A stretch of 9,376 bases of DNA from JBDTNQ01 sp039933635 (GCA_039933635.1 JBDTNQ010000139.1:1-9376); one strand, 5' to 3'; positions 1 through 7,593 are shown, numbered from the stretch's first letter. The notes: generated by a model from the letters alone, not told the origin. Program-made: numbers and translations.

Positions 1-3000
1 GTCCGATGCACCAGGTCAATCGCGCCAGTGACGACCGTCGGGACGCCGTCGCGCATCTCCTGAATCGCGAACGGCACCTCGGCCTGGGACTCGACAGCAG
101 CGCGCGCGGAGGCCAACTCGCCGGATGCGACGACCGCCAGCGCGGTCTCGACGGCCCGATCGATCACGGGTCGAAGTTGTGGCTCATCGACAGTCAGCCA
201 CAGCGCGAGACGACGAAGGTCGTCGCGCGTCGCGCCGGCGTGGCGCATGGCGTGCTCGAGCAGGCCGTGCACGAGCGTGCCCCAGGCCTGACCAGCGTCG
301 GCGCGGTGGCTGGCAGTGTCGGGCACAATCGTCCGCGTCGCATCGTCATCGTCTTCCACCTGAATGGTGAAGCGCGGCAGGCGCTTGACCTCGGCAGTCA
401 CGGATGTCGTCGCCCAGGAAGGACGCCGCGAGAGGTCGTGCGCCGCATCCCGGGCAGCCAGGGCCTGTGCAGCAGCAGACGCGCTGAGATCGACAGGTGG
501 CGGCGACGGTGGCGCCGCAGCAGGTGGAATCTGTAGCACCGGAGCCGTCGCGAGCGACGCCGTGAGGCGCCAGGACGGTTTCCGATTGCCAGGCTTGCCG
601 GGCCATCGGCCGACGACGAGCGTGTCTTTGGCGCGGGTGGCCGCGACGTACATCAGCCGGTCAACTTCAGCCTCGAGGAACGCCTGCTCGGCCACCTTGT
701 GCGCGTCCCAGCCGGCCGGCTCGGCCAGCACCTTGCGCGCATAGCCACTGCCCTCCTCCTGAATCTGGAAGTAGCCCACCGGCTCCGCGCCTTCGCGCAG
801 AATGCGGACGTCCACGCGCGGCTCGAATCCGCCGAGAGGATCGACGAGAAAAACAACCTCGGCCTCGAGCCCTTTGGCCTTGTGCAGATTCATGAGCCTG
901 ACGACATCGCGACGACCAGGCTCGAGCGGCAGGGAGTCCACCTCGGTGGATTCATCCGGGCCGTCTTCATCGAGCCCGCACCACGACGCGAGCGCATCGG
1001 CCGCCTCCGCCAACGTGAACCCCGTCTCGATCACCGCGCGCACGCGATCGACGGCATGCAGCAGATCGCCCGCCTCAACACCGCCGCGCGACGTCGCAGA
1101 GAGGGCGAGGTAGCCGGAGTCCTCGAGAATGCGTTCGAGAGCGGAACCGGCAGGAAGAGTCCGCGTCCACTTGTGCCACTGGCGGAGAGACTGAAGGGCG
1201 CCTGCCACGCGAACAGCCTCCGCGTCGGCCGACTGAATCTCAGCAAACAGATTGAAATACCCACCCGCCTGCCTGAACGCGAAGAGCTGCTCATCGCTGA
1301 GGCCAAAGAGCGGGCCGCGCAGCACGCCGACGAGCGAGACGGCATCCTGGGGATCGGCCAGCGCGCCGAGGAGCAGAGCAAGCTCCCGCACCTCTTCGGA
1401 TTCGTCGAACGCGCCAGCGCCGGTGACTTCGATCGGCACCTCGAGCGCCTCCAGCGCCTTGGCGTAGGGACGCAGACTCTTCTTCTTGCGGGTGAGAATG
1501 AGGAAGTCGCCAAACCCGCGCCGATTCGCGTCGACCTCGGCCCGAATGTATCGCGCAATCCGCGTGGCTTCTTCCGTCGCGACATCGCCAGCCTCCGCTA
1601 CATCCGCGAGGTCAATGACCGCGGTGGCGGGAGCGTGAGTCGCCGGCTCCCGGTAGGGCTCCAGCGGCGCGAACATCGGCGAGTGCGCCGTCGCCGCCGC
1701 CGGAAACGTCTGGGAGAAGACCTGATTGGCCCAGTCGCACAACCCAGGCACCGACCGGAAGTTGGTCGTCAGCCGCAGCACGCCTTCGCCGTCAGCACCG
1801 GCGAGTCGCGTGCGGACCTCGTTGTAGATCTCAATGTCCGCGCGACGAAAGCGGTAGATCGATTGCTTGGGGTCGCCGACGACGAAGAGGGCGCCGGGAC
1901 GGAGGGAGACGGTGCGCCAGTCGGGGGGATACGAGACCGGGTCTCCCGTGAATGGTGAGGGAGACCCGGTCTCTTCTGTCGGGTCTCCCGTGAATGGTGA
2001 GGGAGACCCGGTCTCTTCCTGCGCAGCGAGCAGAAACATGATCTCGGCCTGCACCGGATCCGTGTCCTGGAACTCGTCAACCAGCAGCCATCGGTATTTC
2101 TGCTGCAGCGCGTGACGGACATCGGCGTTGGTCCGCAGGACTTGCGCTGTCAGCATCAGCAGGTCATTGAAGCTGAGCGCGTTGCGACGACGACGTTCGG
2201 CGCGGGCGGCGTCGCGGGCCTTCACCAGGAGCGAGACGCAGCGGCCGTAGAGGTACTGGCGCCAGGCTGTGAGATACGGCAACACCGTGGCGTCACGGAA
2301 ATCCGCGTGCAGTTGCTTGGCCTTCTTGCCATTGTCGCCAGGCCACCATTTCAGGGTGACGTCAGGACTCGACTCCCAAGTGCGCAAGAGGTTCACCACG
2401 AACGCCGGTTCGCGCCGGCCCCTGGCATAGGCACGCCAGGCACGCTGGAAACGCGGGAGGCGGTCCTTGAGCGTCTTGCACTTCACGTCGGGCGGAATCA
2501 CTGATGGAGCGAGACCTTCCAGGGCGGTCCGGTATTGCTCGAGCGCCTTGCACGCCTGGGCGATATCCGGCATGGCCGCATCGCCGGCCGGAAAGGTCAC
2601 ATCTTCATAGAGGCAGACCGTCTCGAAAGCCTTGTCGAGCTGCCTGGCCGTGATGCCGGCGTCGATCAGCTCCATGACGTCGGAGTCGCCGATCGCTCGC
2701 GCCTGGGCTCGATAGTCGCGCCAGCTCCGCCTTCGGATCAGCGCGTCCTCCACATCGTCAAGCTCCGTGAAGCCGGGCGAGACGCCGGCCTCGACGGGCC
2801 GCTCGTGCAGCAGACGGGCGCAGAAGGCGTGGATGGTGCCGGCGAAGAAGCGCTCGAGATTGCCGAGCGCGTCGTCGATGCGCGCGAGGCGATCGGCCGG
2901 GCCGCCGTTCGCGCGATCGGCTTCGAGCGCGGCCTGGAAGCGCCCCCGCAGTTCAGCCGCGGCCTTGCGTGTGAAGGTGACGGCCGCCATCCGCTCGAGT

Positions 3001-3221
3001 TCGTAGGTGCCAGTAGCAATGCCGGCCGCCATGCGCTCGGCGAGCTTCTGGGTCTTGCCGGATCCGGCGCCGGCCTCGACGAGCAGGCTGCGATCGAGAT
3101 CGGAGACGATGAGATCCCGAGACCGGGTGTCGGGGACATGAGACCGGGTGTCTGCATGCAAAGGGCCGGGATCGACACCCGGTCTCTCCGGTCGCTGACC
3201 CGGTTTCACCTTCTCAATCAT
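1..3221 (-). CDS. addA: AddA-type UvrD/RecB-like helicase-nuclease, 3' end cut by window edge
   Basis: ATP-dependent 3'-5' DNA helicase subunit of an AddAB-type double-strand-break resection complex. The frame is open from ATG at 3221 to the window edge: 1073 codons and no stop. SF1A motifs appear in order: Walker A GAGSGKT (about 51-57), VTFTRKAAAELRGR (81-94), TIHAFC (129-134), Walker B VDEFQDTD (381-388), GDPKQSIYRFR (449-459), TTNFRS (485-490), NLHKAKGLEAEVV (778-790) and LMYVAATRAKD (856-866). A RecB-family nuclease begins near WGTLVHGLLEH (about 980-990) and shows the acidic GAIDLV motif (D about 1069). The DYK-type catalytic lysine lies beyond the edge. The start overlaps the end of addB by 8 bp (ATGATTGA), indicating translational coupling; no Shine-Dalgarno is visible. 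Two repeat-derived segments sit in the protein: residues about 12-35, and a 14-residue duplication at 402-429 between motifs II and III. The helicase call is very sure; AddA versus another RecB-like subfamily is slightly less so. Confidence 0.93.
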   Translation of the reverse strand, partial: MIEKVKPGQRPERPGVDPGPLHADTRSHVPDTRSRDLIVSDLDRSLLVEAGAGSGKTQKLAERMAAGIATGTYELERMAAVTFTRKAAAELRGRFQAALEADRANGGPADRLARIDDALGNLERFFAGTIHAFCARLLHERPVEAGVSPGFTELDDVEDALIRRRSWRDYRAQARAIGDSDVMELIDAGITARQLDKAFETVCLYEDVTFPAGDAAMPDIAQACKALEQYRTALEGLAPSVIPPDVKCKTLKDRLPRFQRAWRAYARGRREPAFVVNLLRTWESSPDVTLKWWPGDNGKKAKQLHADFRDATVLPYLTAWRQYLYGRCVSLLVKARDAARAERRRRNALSFNDLLMLTAQVLRTNADVRHALQQKYRWLLVDEFQDTDPVQAEIMFLLAAQEETGSPSPFTGDPTEETGSPSPFTGDPVSYPPDWRTVSLRPGALFVVGDPKQSIYRFRRADIEIYNEVRTRLAGADGEGVLRLTTNFRSVPGLCDWANQVFSQTFPAAATAHSPMFAPLEPYREPATHAPATAVIDLADVAEAGDVATEEATRIARYIRAEVDANRRGFGDFLILTRKKKSLRPYAKALEALEVPIEVTGAGAFDESEEVRELALLLGALADPQDAVSLVGVLRGPLFGLSDEQLFAFRQAGGYFNLFAEIQSADAEAVRVAGALQSLRQWHKWTRTLPAGSALERILEDSGYLALSATSRGGVEAGDLLHAVDRVRAVIETGFTLAEAADALASWCGLDEDGPDESTEVDSLPLEPGRRDVVRLMNLHKAKGLEAEVVFLVDPLGGFEPRVDVRILREGAEPVGYFQIQEEGSGYARKVLAEPAGWDAHKVAEQAFLEAEVDRLMYVAATRAKDTLVVGRWPGKPGNRKPSWRLTASLATAPVLQIPPAAAPPSPPPVDLSASAAAQALAARDAAHDLSRRPSWATTSVTAEVKRLPRFTIQVEDDDDATRTIVPDTASHRADAGQAWGTLVHGLLEHAMRHAGATRDDLRRLALWLTVDEPQLRPVIDRAVETALAVVASGELASARAAVESQAEVPFAIQEMRDGVPTVVTGAIDLVHR
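1933..2018 (-). repeat. Family A palindromic repeat, tandem pair in frame inside addA
   Basis: Two 42-bp units (1977-2018 and 1935-1976) are identical over 38 nt. Because 42 is a multiple of three, they encode the 14-residue duplicate EETGSPSPFTGDP(T/V) at AddA residues 402-429. The left unit contains a perfect 15-bp inverted repeat: GAGACCGGGTCTCCC at 1933-1947, an 11-nt loop, and its complement at 1959-1973. The right unit has a 9-bp stem (1981-1989 with 2001-2009) and the same loop. The segment falls between helicase motifs II and III, just before the YPPDWR...GDPKQS block. An arm with the same 3' flank (GAGACCCGGTCT-TCTGTC) recurs outside any gene at 6846-6865. Confidence 0.92.
3119..3186 (-). 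repeat. Family A-like palindromic repeat at the addA N-terminus
   Basis: GAGACCGGGTGTC occurs directly at 3119-3131 and 3140-3152, and its exact complement GACACCCGGTCTC lies at 3174-3186. The second and third copies can pair as a 13-bp stem around a 21-nt loop. The segment encodes AddA residues about 12-35, immediately before the DLIVSDLDRSLLVEAGAGSGKT region. It shares the GAGACCGGGT core with the repeat at 1933-2018 but differs at the next base (GTGTC against GTCTC), so it may be a sub-type. Confidence 0.85.
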
Positions 3222-6186
3222 GGGCGGCCAACTTGACGAATGGCGCGAGGTGCGGGTCCGCGAGCTTCGCCTCTGCCCGCGATGCGGCCGCCCCGCCGCA
3301 GGCGTGGCCGTAGTCACACCACTTGCAGGCGCCTTCCTTGTAGCCGTGGATGAACAGTCCGCCCGCAATCACCTGGCGCAGGTCGCCGACCACTTCGGCG
3401 ACGCGCGCCTTGGACTGGGCGTCGATGTTCTTGCGTTGCTGCTGGCCCTTCTCGCTGGGGAAGTAATACTGCGCGCCGCTGACCTTCGGCGTCTTCACCG
3501 ACTTCCGCAGCAGCTGCACAGCCGCCAGGCCATAGAGGGCATGCTGCAGACGCGTGCCGCCGGCAAACGTGCCGTTCCAGTCGTCGGCCCAATAGCCGCC
3601 GGTCTTGTAGTCAACGATCTCGAACGTGGACGAGCCAACCTCATCTATTCGATCGATGCGATCTATGCGATCGATACGCCCAGCGACGCGCACCTTCAGC
3701 CCGCCGCCGAGATCGAGGACGACGGGCTCATTCTGCGACAGAGGCTCGATGGCTTCAGCGCTGCCGCGACCGAAGCCGACTTCGAGACCGACGGGCGTAC
3801 GCGATGGATCAAGCTTGGACTCCGCGTCGATAAACAGCGCGAGGTCCGCGAGCAGCATCGTCGTCTCGCGCTCGCGAATCTCTTCCGAAGGCGGCGGCAT
3901 CTCGTCGGCGAGATCCGCCAAGGCCTGCTTGCCGCTTTGCGCGAGCCACGCGGCATCCGTCTCGACCGTGGCACGCCGGTTGTCTTCGCGACAGCGGCGC
4001 AGCACACCGGCGTAGAGGTCGTGCAGCAGCGTGCCGCGCAGCAGCGGATCGAGCCACACGTCGCGGTCGCGATCGCCGGACTCAATCGCTTCCACGCCGA
4101 GGCCGCGACGCAGGAAATGGCGGAACGGGCAGCGTGCGGCATCCTCGAGCTGCGTGGGTGAGATGACGGCTTCGTCGCGGCAGGGATCCATGACGGGTCC
4201 AGCCGCAGGCACGTAGCCATCCCATGCCGTGAACGCGGCGCTCGCGCGCGCGGCTTCGGCCGTGCGGCCGGCACCGAGCGAGGGATACGCCGCCAGCACC
4301 GCGGATTGCGCTGCGCCGCCCGAGTTCGCCGCACCGTGCAGCCACCAGCGCGACGCATCGAGCGCGGCCTCTGGCGTCTCCGGCACGCAGGACTTCGGCG
4401 CGCCGAGGTGCTTGTGCAGATCCTGATAGGTCGCGGCCGGATTCTTCGTGGCATCGCGCCACGCCTGGAGCATCACCCATGACGCATACGTCTGCCGATA
4501 CTCGCGCAGGTCCCGGCACGAGTAGCTGAACGTCATCGACGTGCCCGGCTGCGCAGTCATCTCGGCCAGACGCGACAACCCGGTCTTCACGGCTTCGTCG
4601 GTCCGGTCGCGTGAGACGCGAAGGTTCGCACTGAATCGCGCCCGCTCCGCATCGAGGAGGACTGGATCTTCGAACGGCACGGGAAACACGCGGCCTTCTT
4701 CGAGGCCCATCACGAACACCGACGGACGACCGGCATACCCGGCGGTCGCGAGCGCGGAGACGTGGAGGTGACCGGGCCGGGGCCGATCCGCGCCGACCGT
4801 GAGGCCATCCACGCGCTCGGCCAGGAATCGAAACGCGTGATCCAGCGGACAGCGGAAGTCGTCGAGCGCGCGAAGCTCACCGATGGCGTCGAGGAGCGCC
4901 GCCGCCGCTAAGCGATCGAGCGCGCTGGTGCGGGCGGCGCACGTGTCCACGAACGCCCGCGCGCACTCGATGACGTCGCGCAGGCCGACGCTGCCGTTGC
5001 CTTCCGGCTCGGGAACCGACGACACGAGCGCGTCGATCCAGGCGCCCAGTTCTTCAGCTTCGACAGCGCGGGCGATCAGGCGCTCCCGCTGGTCAGCCGG
5101 CAGATCGTCGCGCTCCGATTGACGACGAGCCGATGCGGCGTAGCGAGTCATGGAGAGACCGAAGGTCTTGCGTCCCCACGCGGCCTGCGCCTTGACGAGC
5201 AGCCGGGCTGCGCGCGCCGGCGAGGTCGTGAGGCTGTCGAGACGGACGTCGCCCGACTGCAGCATGCGCCTCAACCGTCCCGCCGCGAAGTCGTCATCGA
5301 TCCACTCGATGAACGACAGCAGCGCGCGGCCAGGTCGCGTCAGCGCGACGGGCAACCCGTGCGCCACGGTGACGGGCCACTCGTAGCGGACGGCCTTTTC
5401 CCACACCAGCGCCGCCTGGCGTGGATTGGCGCAGACGATCTCGACCTGGTCGAGGGAGCGGCCGGACGCGAGAATGCGGCGGAAGATCTCTTCGATTTCG
5501 GCTTCGGCGCCGCCGGCTTGGAAGAAACTGGCGCTCGTCGGGGCCAAAGGGACGATGGGGACCGCAGGGACGGAAACCCGCTCGCCCGGCATGACGTCTA
5601 GCAGCTGCTGCTCGAGGGGTTGCCAGCGGATGTCCGGCAACGTCATGTGGCAGTCCTGCTGGCGGATTGGGCACCAATCAGGATGGCGGAGTGCTTCTTC
5701 GAAGACTGTGGCGCGGTCGCCGCGGTTGTTGTCGGAAAGGTAGGCCTCGTAGGACGCGAGGAGCGCGCACAGCTCGCGGTGCTTGTCCTCGGAGGCGAAC
5801 GCGTCAGCCGGCAGCGCGTCCGCGCGCACGCCGCTCATGCGCAGTTCGCGAATCGTGGACCAGAGCGCCATCGCCATCTGCGGCTGATCGCCCATCGGAC
5901 GGAAGTAGCCGCCATCTTCGGGCAACGCGAGCAGCAACCGCATCACCAGCGCGGGGCCGAGACCTTCTTCCGAGGGATCAACGCCGCGCTCGACCAGGAA
6001 TGGCGCGCCCATGCGCAGCGCGATGTCGAGTGGCGTGACGAAGCGCAGGTTCGCCCAGTCGCAGCCCACGAGCGCGAGTCGATCGCCCAGCGTTCGGCCA
6101 ATCGCGTGCGTCGGGACGAACACCCACTTCGCGCGCGTCGGATGCGCGCGGCAGAGATCGCGAAGGCGATCGATGAACGGCGTCAT
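3214..6186 (-). CDS. addB: AddB-like subunit with C-terminal PD-(D/E)XK nuclease and Fe-S cysteines
   Basis: Second subunit of the AddAB-type helicase-nuclease; 990 aa from ATG at 6186. The C-terminus holds a RecB/AddB nuclease: ISPTQLEDAARCPFRHFLRR (Cys about 686), RGTLLHDLYAG (His about 722), GRIDRID (Asp about 839), IVDYKTG (Asp 859, Lys 861) and LQHALYG (Gln 881). The last three cysteines are in CKWCDYGHAC (about 954, 957, 963). With Cys 686 they match the four-cysteine iron-sulfur staple known in AddB nucleases. The N-terminal part starts MTPFIDRLRDLCRAHPTRAKWVFVPTHAIGRTLGDRL and lacks a Walker A glycine-lysine loop. This half is therefore probably a catalytically dead helicase fold, as in RecC and many Gram-negative AddB proteins. 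The frame stays open upstream to a GTG at 6405, but that extension is unlike AddB. No clear Shine-Dalgarno precedes 6186. The stop overlaps the addA start. Confidence 0.92.
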   Translation of the reverse strand: MTPFIDRLRDLCRAHPTRAKWVFVPTHAIGRTLGDRLALVGCDWANLRFVTPLDIALRMGAPFLVERGVDPSEEGLGPALVMRLLLALPEDGGYFRPMGDQPQMAMALWSTIRELRMSGVRADALPADAFASEDKHRELCALLASYEAYLSDNNRGDRATVFEEALRHPDWCPIRQQDCHMTLPDIRWQPLEQQLLDVMPGERVSVPAVPIVPLAPTSASFFQAGGAEAEIEEIFRRILASGRSLDQVEIVCANPRQAALVWEKAVRYEWPVTVAHGLPVALTRPGRALLSFIEWIDDDFAAGRLRRMLQSGDVRLDSLTTSPARAARLLVKAQAAWGRKTFGLSMTRYAASARRQSERDDLPADQRERLIARAVEAEELGAWIDALVSSVPEPEGNGSVGLRDVIECARAFVDTCAARTSALDRLAAAALLDAIGELRALDDFRCPLDHAFRFLAERVDGLTVGADRPRPGHLHVSALATAGYAGRPSVFVMGLEEGRVFPVPFEDPVLLDAERARFSANLRVSRDRTDEAVKTGLSRLAEMTAQPGTSMTFSYSCRDLREYRQTYASWVMLQAWRDATKNPAATYQDLHKHLGAPKSCVPETPEAALDASRWWLHGAANSGGAAQSAVLAAYPSLGAGRTAEAARASAAFTAWDGYVPAAGPVMDPCRDEAVISPTQLEDAARCPFRHFLRRGLGVEAIESGDRDRDVWLDPLLRGTLLHDLYAGVLRRCREDNRRATVETDAAWLAQSGKQALADLADEMPPPSEEIRERETTMLLADLALFIDAESKLDPSRTPVGLEVGFGRGSAEAIEPLSQNEPVVLDLGGGLKVRVAGRIDRIDRIDRIDEVGSSTFEIVDYKTGGYWADDWNGTFAGGTRLQHALYGLAAVQLLRKSVKTPKVSGAQYYFPSEKGQQQRKNIDAQSKARVAEVVGDLRQVIAGGLFIHGYKEGACKWCDYGHACGGAAASRAEAKLADPHLAPFVKLAAHD
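3651..3677 (-). repeat. Triplicated 9-nt micro-repeat in the AddB nuclease motif
   Basis: Three consecutive 9-nt units (GATCGATGC, GATCTATGC, GATCGATAC) encode repeated Ile-Asp-Arg in GRIDRIDRIDRIDEVG, at AddB residues about 838-850. In RecB-family nucleases this position usually reads GxIDRID once, so an extra unit or two probably arose by slippage at the strand carrying a catalytic aspartate. Confidence 0.75.
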
Positions 6187-6411
6187 GGTGCGTGCGACAG
6201 GATCGCGGATGGGTGTGACAGGGCAGTTCCTACGCGTTCTGTTCGCCGGGAAAGCTGCGCGGATCTTAGCGTGAACTCGCTGTCGCGCGCGGCCCAAGTG
6301 CTTTCGGATGTGTTGGATTTGCAAGAGAAGTGCAACGAAGGGACTCTTTGGACACAGGCAGAGTGAGAAATCTACTCGGGCGGAGACAAAGAAATGGCCT
6401 CTCACCCTGAT
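6187..6411. other. Upstream region of the addB-addA operon
   Basis: These 225 bp lie between the 119-aa gene and addB. They should hold the operon promoter reading leftward, because both flanking genes are on the minus strand. I see no convincing -35/-10 pair. A TAAGAT hexamer on the minus strand (near 6264-6269) could be a -10, but it lacks a good -35. No repeat of family A or B occurs here. The addB frame is open through most of it, but the translation has no recognisable domain. Confidence 0.4.
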
Positions 6412-6771
6412 TCACGACATCCACATTGCCCCACCCTTACACTCGATCACCTTCCCCGCCGCATCGAACTCCACAACCCACTCCCCGCCATCTCCCACCA
6501 TCGGCCCGGGCAGGCAGCCGAACTTGACCTCGAACCGCTGCGGCACCAGCTCCTGCGCTTCAAGCCAGAAGCCGAATCGATCGCCCTCGAGCAGCGCGTC
6601 GGCGAGCGTCTCGCCGCGATCCATGTGCTCGTTGATCAGCTTCACCGCGAGGATGTCCGCAGCCCCGACGAAGGCCGCGCGCAGGAACGCTTCGGCCCGG
6701 CCGGGGCCGAGGCGCTTGAGCGCCGTACGAATGCTCCTGTGTCGCCACGTGCGGCCGCCGGATTTCGCCAT
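6412..6771 (-). CDS. Hypothetical protein, 119 aa
   Basis: I do not recognise this protein. Strong G/C preference at third codon positions and an intact frame support it as real. The N-terminus is basic (MAKSGGRTWRHRSIRTALKRLG), followed by a probable helical stretch (about 24-62). The C-terminal half is likely beta-rich and contains a glycine-rich GDGGEWVVEFDAAGKVIECKGGAMWMS ending. It has no signal peptide, membrane segment or catalytic motif that I can name. The chosen ATG has no Shine-Dalgarno: the 18 bases before it run straight into the repeat at 6787-6808. Either translation starts on a poorly marked or leaderless message, or the repeat has replaced the original leader. A shorter start at the internal Met of HMDRGETL (about residue 51) is possible but would lose conserved-looking sequence. 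Confidence 0.7.
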   Translation of the reverse strand: MAKSGGRTWRHRSIRTALKRLGPGRAEAFLRAAFVGAADILAVKLINEHMDRGETLADALLEGDRFGFWLEAQELVPQRFEVKFGCLPGPMVGDGGEWVVEFDAAGKVIECKGGAMWMS

Positions 6772-6786
6772 GTCGGGTCTGTTGTA

Positions 6787-6820
6787 CCCCGGACCTGAAG
6801 GTCCGGGGCATGCCGTTCGC
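6787..6820 (+). repeat. Family B REP-like palindrome between genes
   Basis: CCCCGGACC (6787-6795), loop TGAA and GGTCCGGGG (6800-6808) form a perfect 9-bp stem. It is followed by GCATGCCGTTCGCG, a tail shared exactly with the copy at 8729-8763. It sits 15 bp upstream of the 119-aa gene's start codon and downstream of the lipoprotein stop. It could act on mRNA ends, but no T-run follows on either strand, so a canonical intrinsic terminator is not supported. Confidence 0.85.
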
Positions 6821-6825
6821 GCCGG

Positions 6826-6865
6826 TCGGGTCTCCTCGATGCGGGCGGAGACCCGGTCTTCTGTC
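6826..6865 (+). repeat. Family A palindromic repeat, intergenic copy
   Basis: GGGTCTCC (6828-6835), an 11-nt loop and GGAGACCC (6847-6854) form an 8-bp stem, then GGTCTTCTGTC follows. Arm sequence, 11-nt loop length and downstream flank match the in-frame copies at 1939-1980 in addA. The loop sequence itself differs (TCGATGCGGGC against GTGAATGGTGA). It lies directly next to the family B element, forming a composite, and 4 bp from the lipoprotein stop codon. Confidence 0.85.
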
Positions 6866-6869
6866 TTCC

Positions 6870-7589
6870 CTACCGCACTTCGGTGAACGACCAGGCCACG
6901 CCGGACGAGTTCGTGATCTCCGTCTGGCCGCCCGTCACGGCATATGTGCCTTCGAAGTGCGTGGTGCCCCAGCCGGTGCCGATGAGCTCGTTGACCACCA
7001 GGCGACCGCCGACTTTGACGATGAAGTTCGAGGAGTTCCGCGTGTAGTCAGCCGTGATCTTCACGCGGGCGACGGACGTCGGCATGGTGAACACGGTGTC
7101 CCCAGTCCCGCTCATCACGAACAGCGGCGTGTTGTTGACGCCGGTGCCGTTGATGTTGATGGCCGCATTGCCGGACGTCTGGTCGCCGACCACCGTCAGC
7201 ACGGTGCCGTAGAACTGCGCGACGGTCGGTGAGAAGCGGAGCGTCGCCGTCAGCGACCCGCCCGCAGCAATGGTCCCGGACGTCGGCGTGACAGTCCAGC
7301 CCGCCGTTCCCGTGCCGCCAACGCCCTGAACGCTCGTGAACGTCAGCGGCGAGTTCCCGCTATTGGCAATCGTGAACGCCCGCGATGCCGACGTGTTGAT
7401 GTCGACGCTGCCGAACGCCAGGTCGCCACTCACGCTGATAGTCCTCGTCTGCGCGGTCGAAGGCGACGGCGACGTCGGCGAGGTGTTGTTCTTGCCACAC
7501 GCGATCGTCAGCGCGCACAGGACGAGCGCCGCGAGCGATCGGACACGGAAGACGACGGACGGTGCAGTGAGCCGGCGAACGGGTGACAT
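6870..7589 (-). CDS. Choice-of-anchor-D (ASH-like) lipoprotein, 239 aa
   Basis: Probable exported lipoprotein. After an arginine-containing n-region (residues 1-18) there is a hydrophobic core (SLAALVLCALTIA) and a candidate lipobox cysteine at residue 31. Its -3 position is Thr rather than Leu, so the lipobox is slightly atypical. A Ser/Thr/Pro-rich linker (about 34-48) follows. Residues about 52-151 read as an immunoglobulin-like ASH/choice-of-anchor-D domain: LAFGSVDINTSASRAFTIANSGNSPLTF, then GTIAAGGSLTATLRFSP and NGTGV. The C-terminal part (about 152-239) is a separate beta-rich module ending SFTEVR; I recognise this ending from acidobacterial hypothetical proteins but know no function. 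Role unknown, perhaps binding or adhesion at the envelope. The start is set by an excellent Shine-Dalgarno. It is the next gene downstream of the PAS-wHTH regulator on the same strand, separated by 80 bp. Confidence 0.88.
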   Translation of the reverse strand: MSPVRRLTAPSVVFRVRSLAALVLCALTIACGKNNTSPTSPSPSTAQTRTISVSGDLAFGSVDINTSASRAFTIANSGNSPLTFTSVQGVGGTGTAGWTVTPTSGTIAAGGSLTATLRFSPTVAQFYGTVLTVVGDQTSGNAAININGTGVNNTPLFVMSGTGDTVFTMPTSVARVKITADYTRNSSNFIVKVGGRLVVNELIGTGWGTTHFEGTYAVTGGQTEITNSSGVAWSFTEVR

Positions 7590-7593
7590 GAAG

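Noticed and set aside
699..1958. Long plus-strand open frame (419 codons)
   Set aside because: It lies antisense to addA, whose translation shows all helicase motifs. The plus-strand product is arginine-rich with no domain, a usual GC-rich shadow.
1933..2015. Clustered GGTCTC/GAGACC sites as a restriction-modification signal
   Set aside because: The six-base word is the known BsaI/Eco31I recognition sequence, but it is simply part of the palindrome arms. No restriction or methylase gene is present and isolated sites occur elsewhere in the window.
1933..2018. CRISPR-like repeats
   Set aside because: There are only two units, directly abutting without unique spacers, inside a coding frame, and no cas genes are visible.
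5620..6366. Plus-strand open frame antisense to the addB 5' end
   Set aside because: Opposite the well-supported addB coding sequence; its translation has no recognisable domain and no ribosome binding site.
6187..6405. Extension of addB to a GTG at 6405
   Set aside because: The extra 73 residues resemble no AddB N-terminus, while MTPFIDRLRDLCRAHPTRAKW fits the family's usual beginning.
6787..6808. Intrinsic terminator
   Set aside because: The hairpin is strong, but no T-run follows on either strand, and the same hairpin occurs inside a coding region, so it is better explained as a repeat.
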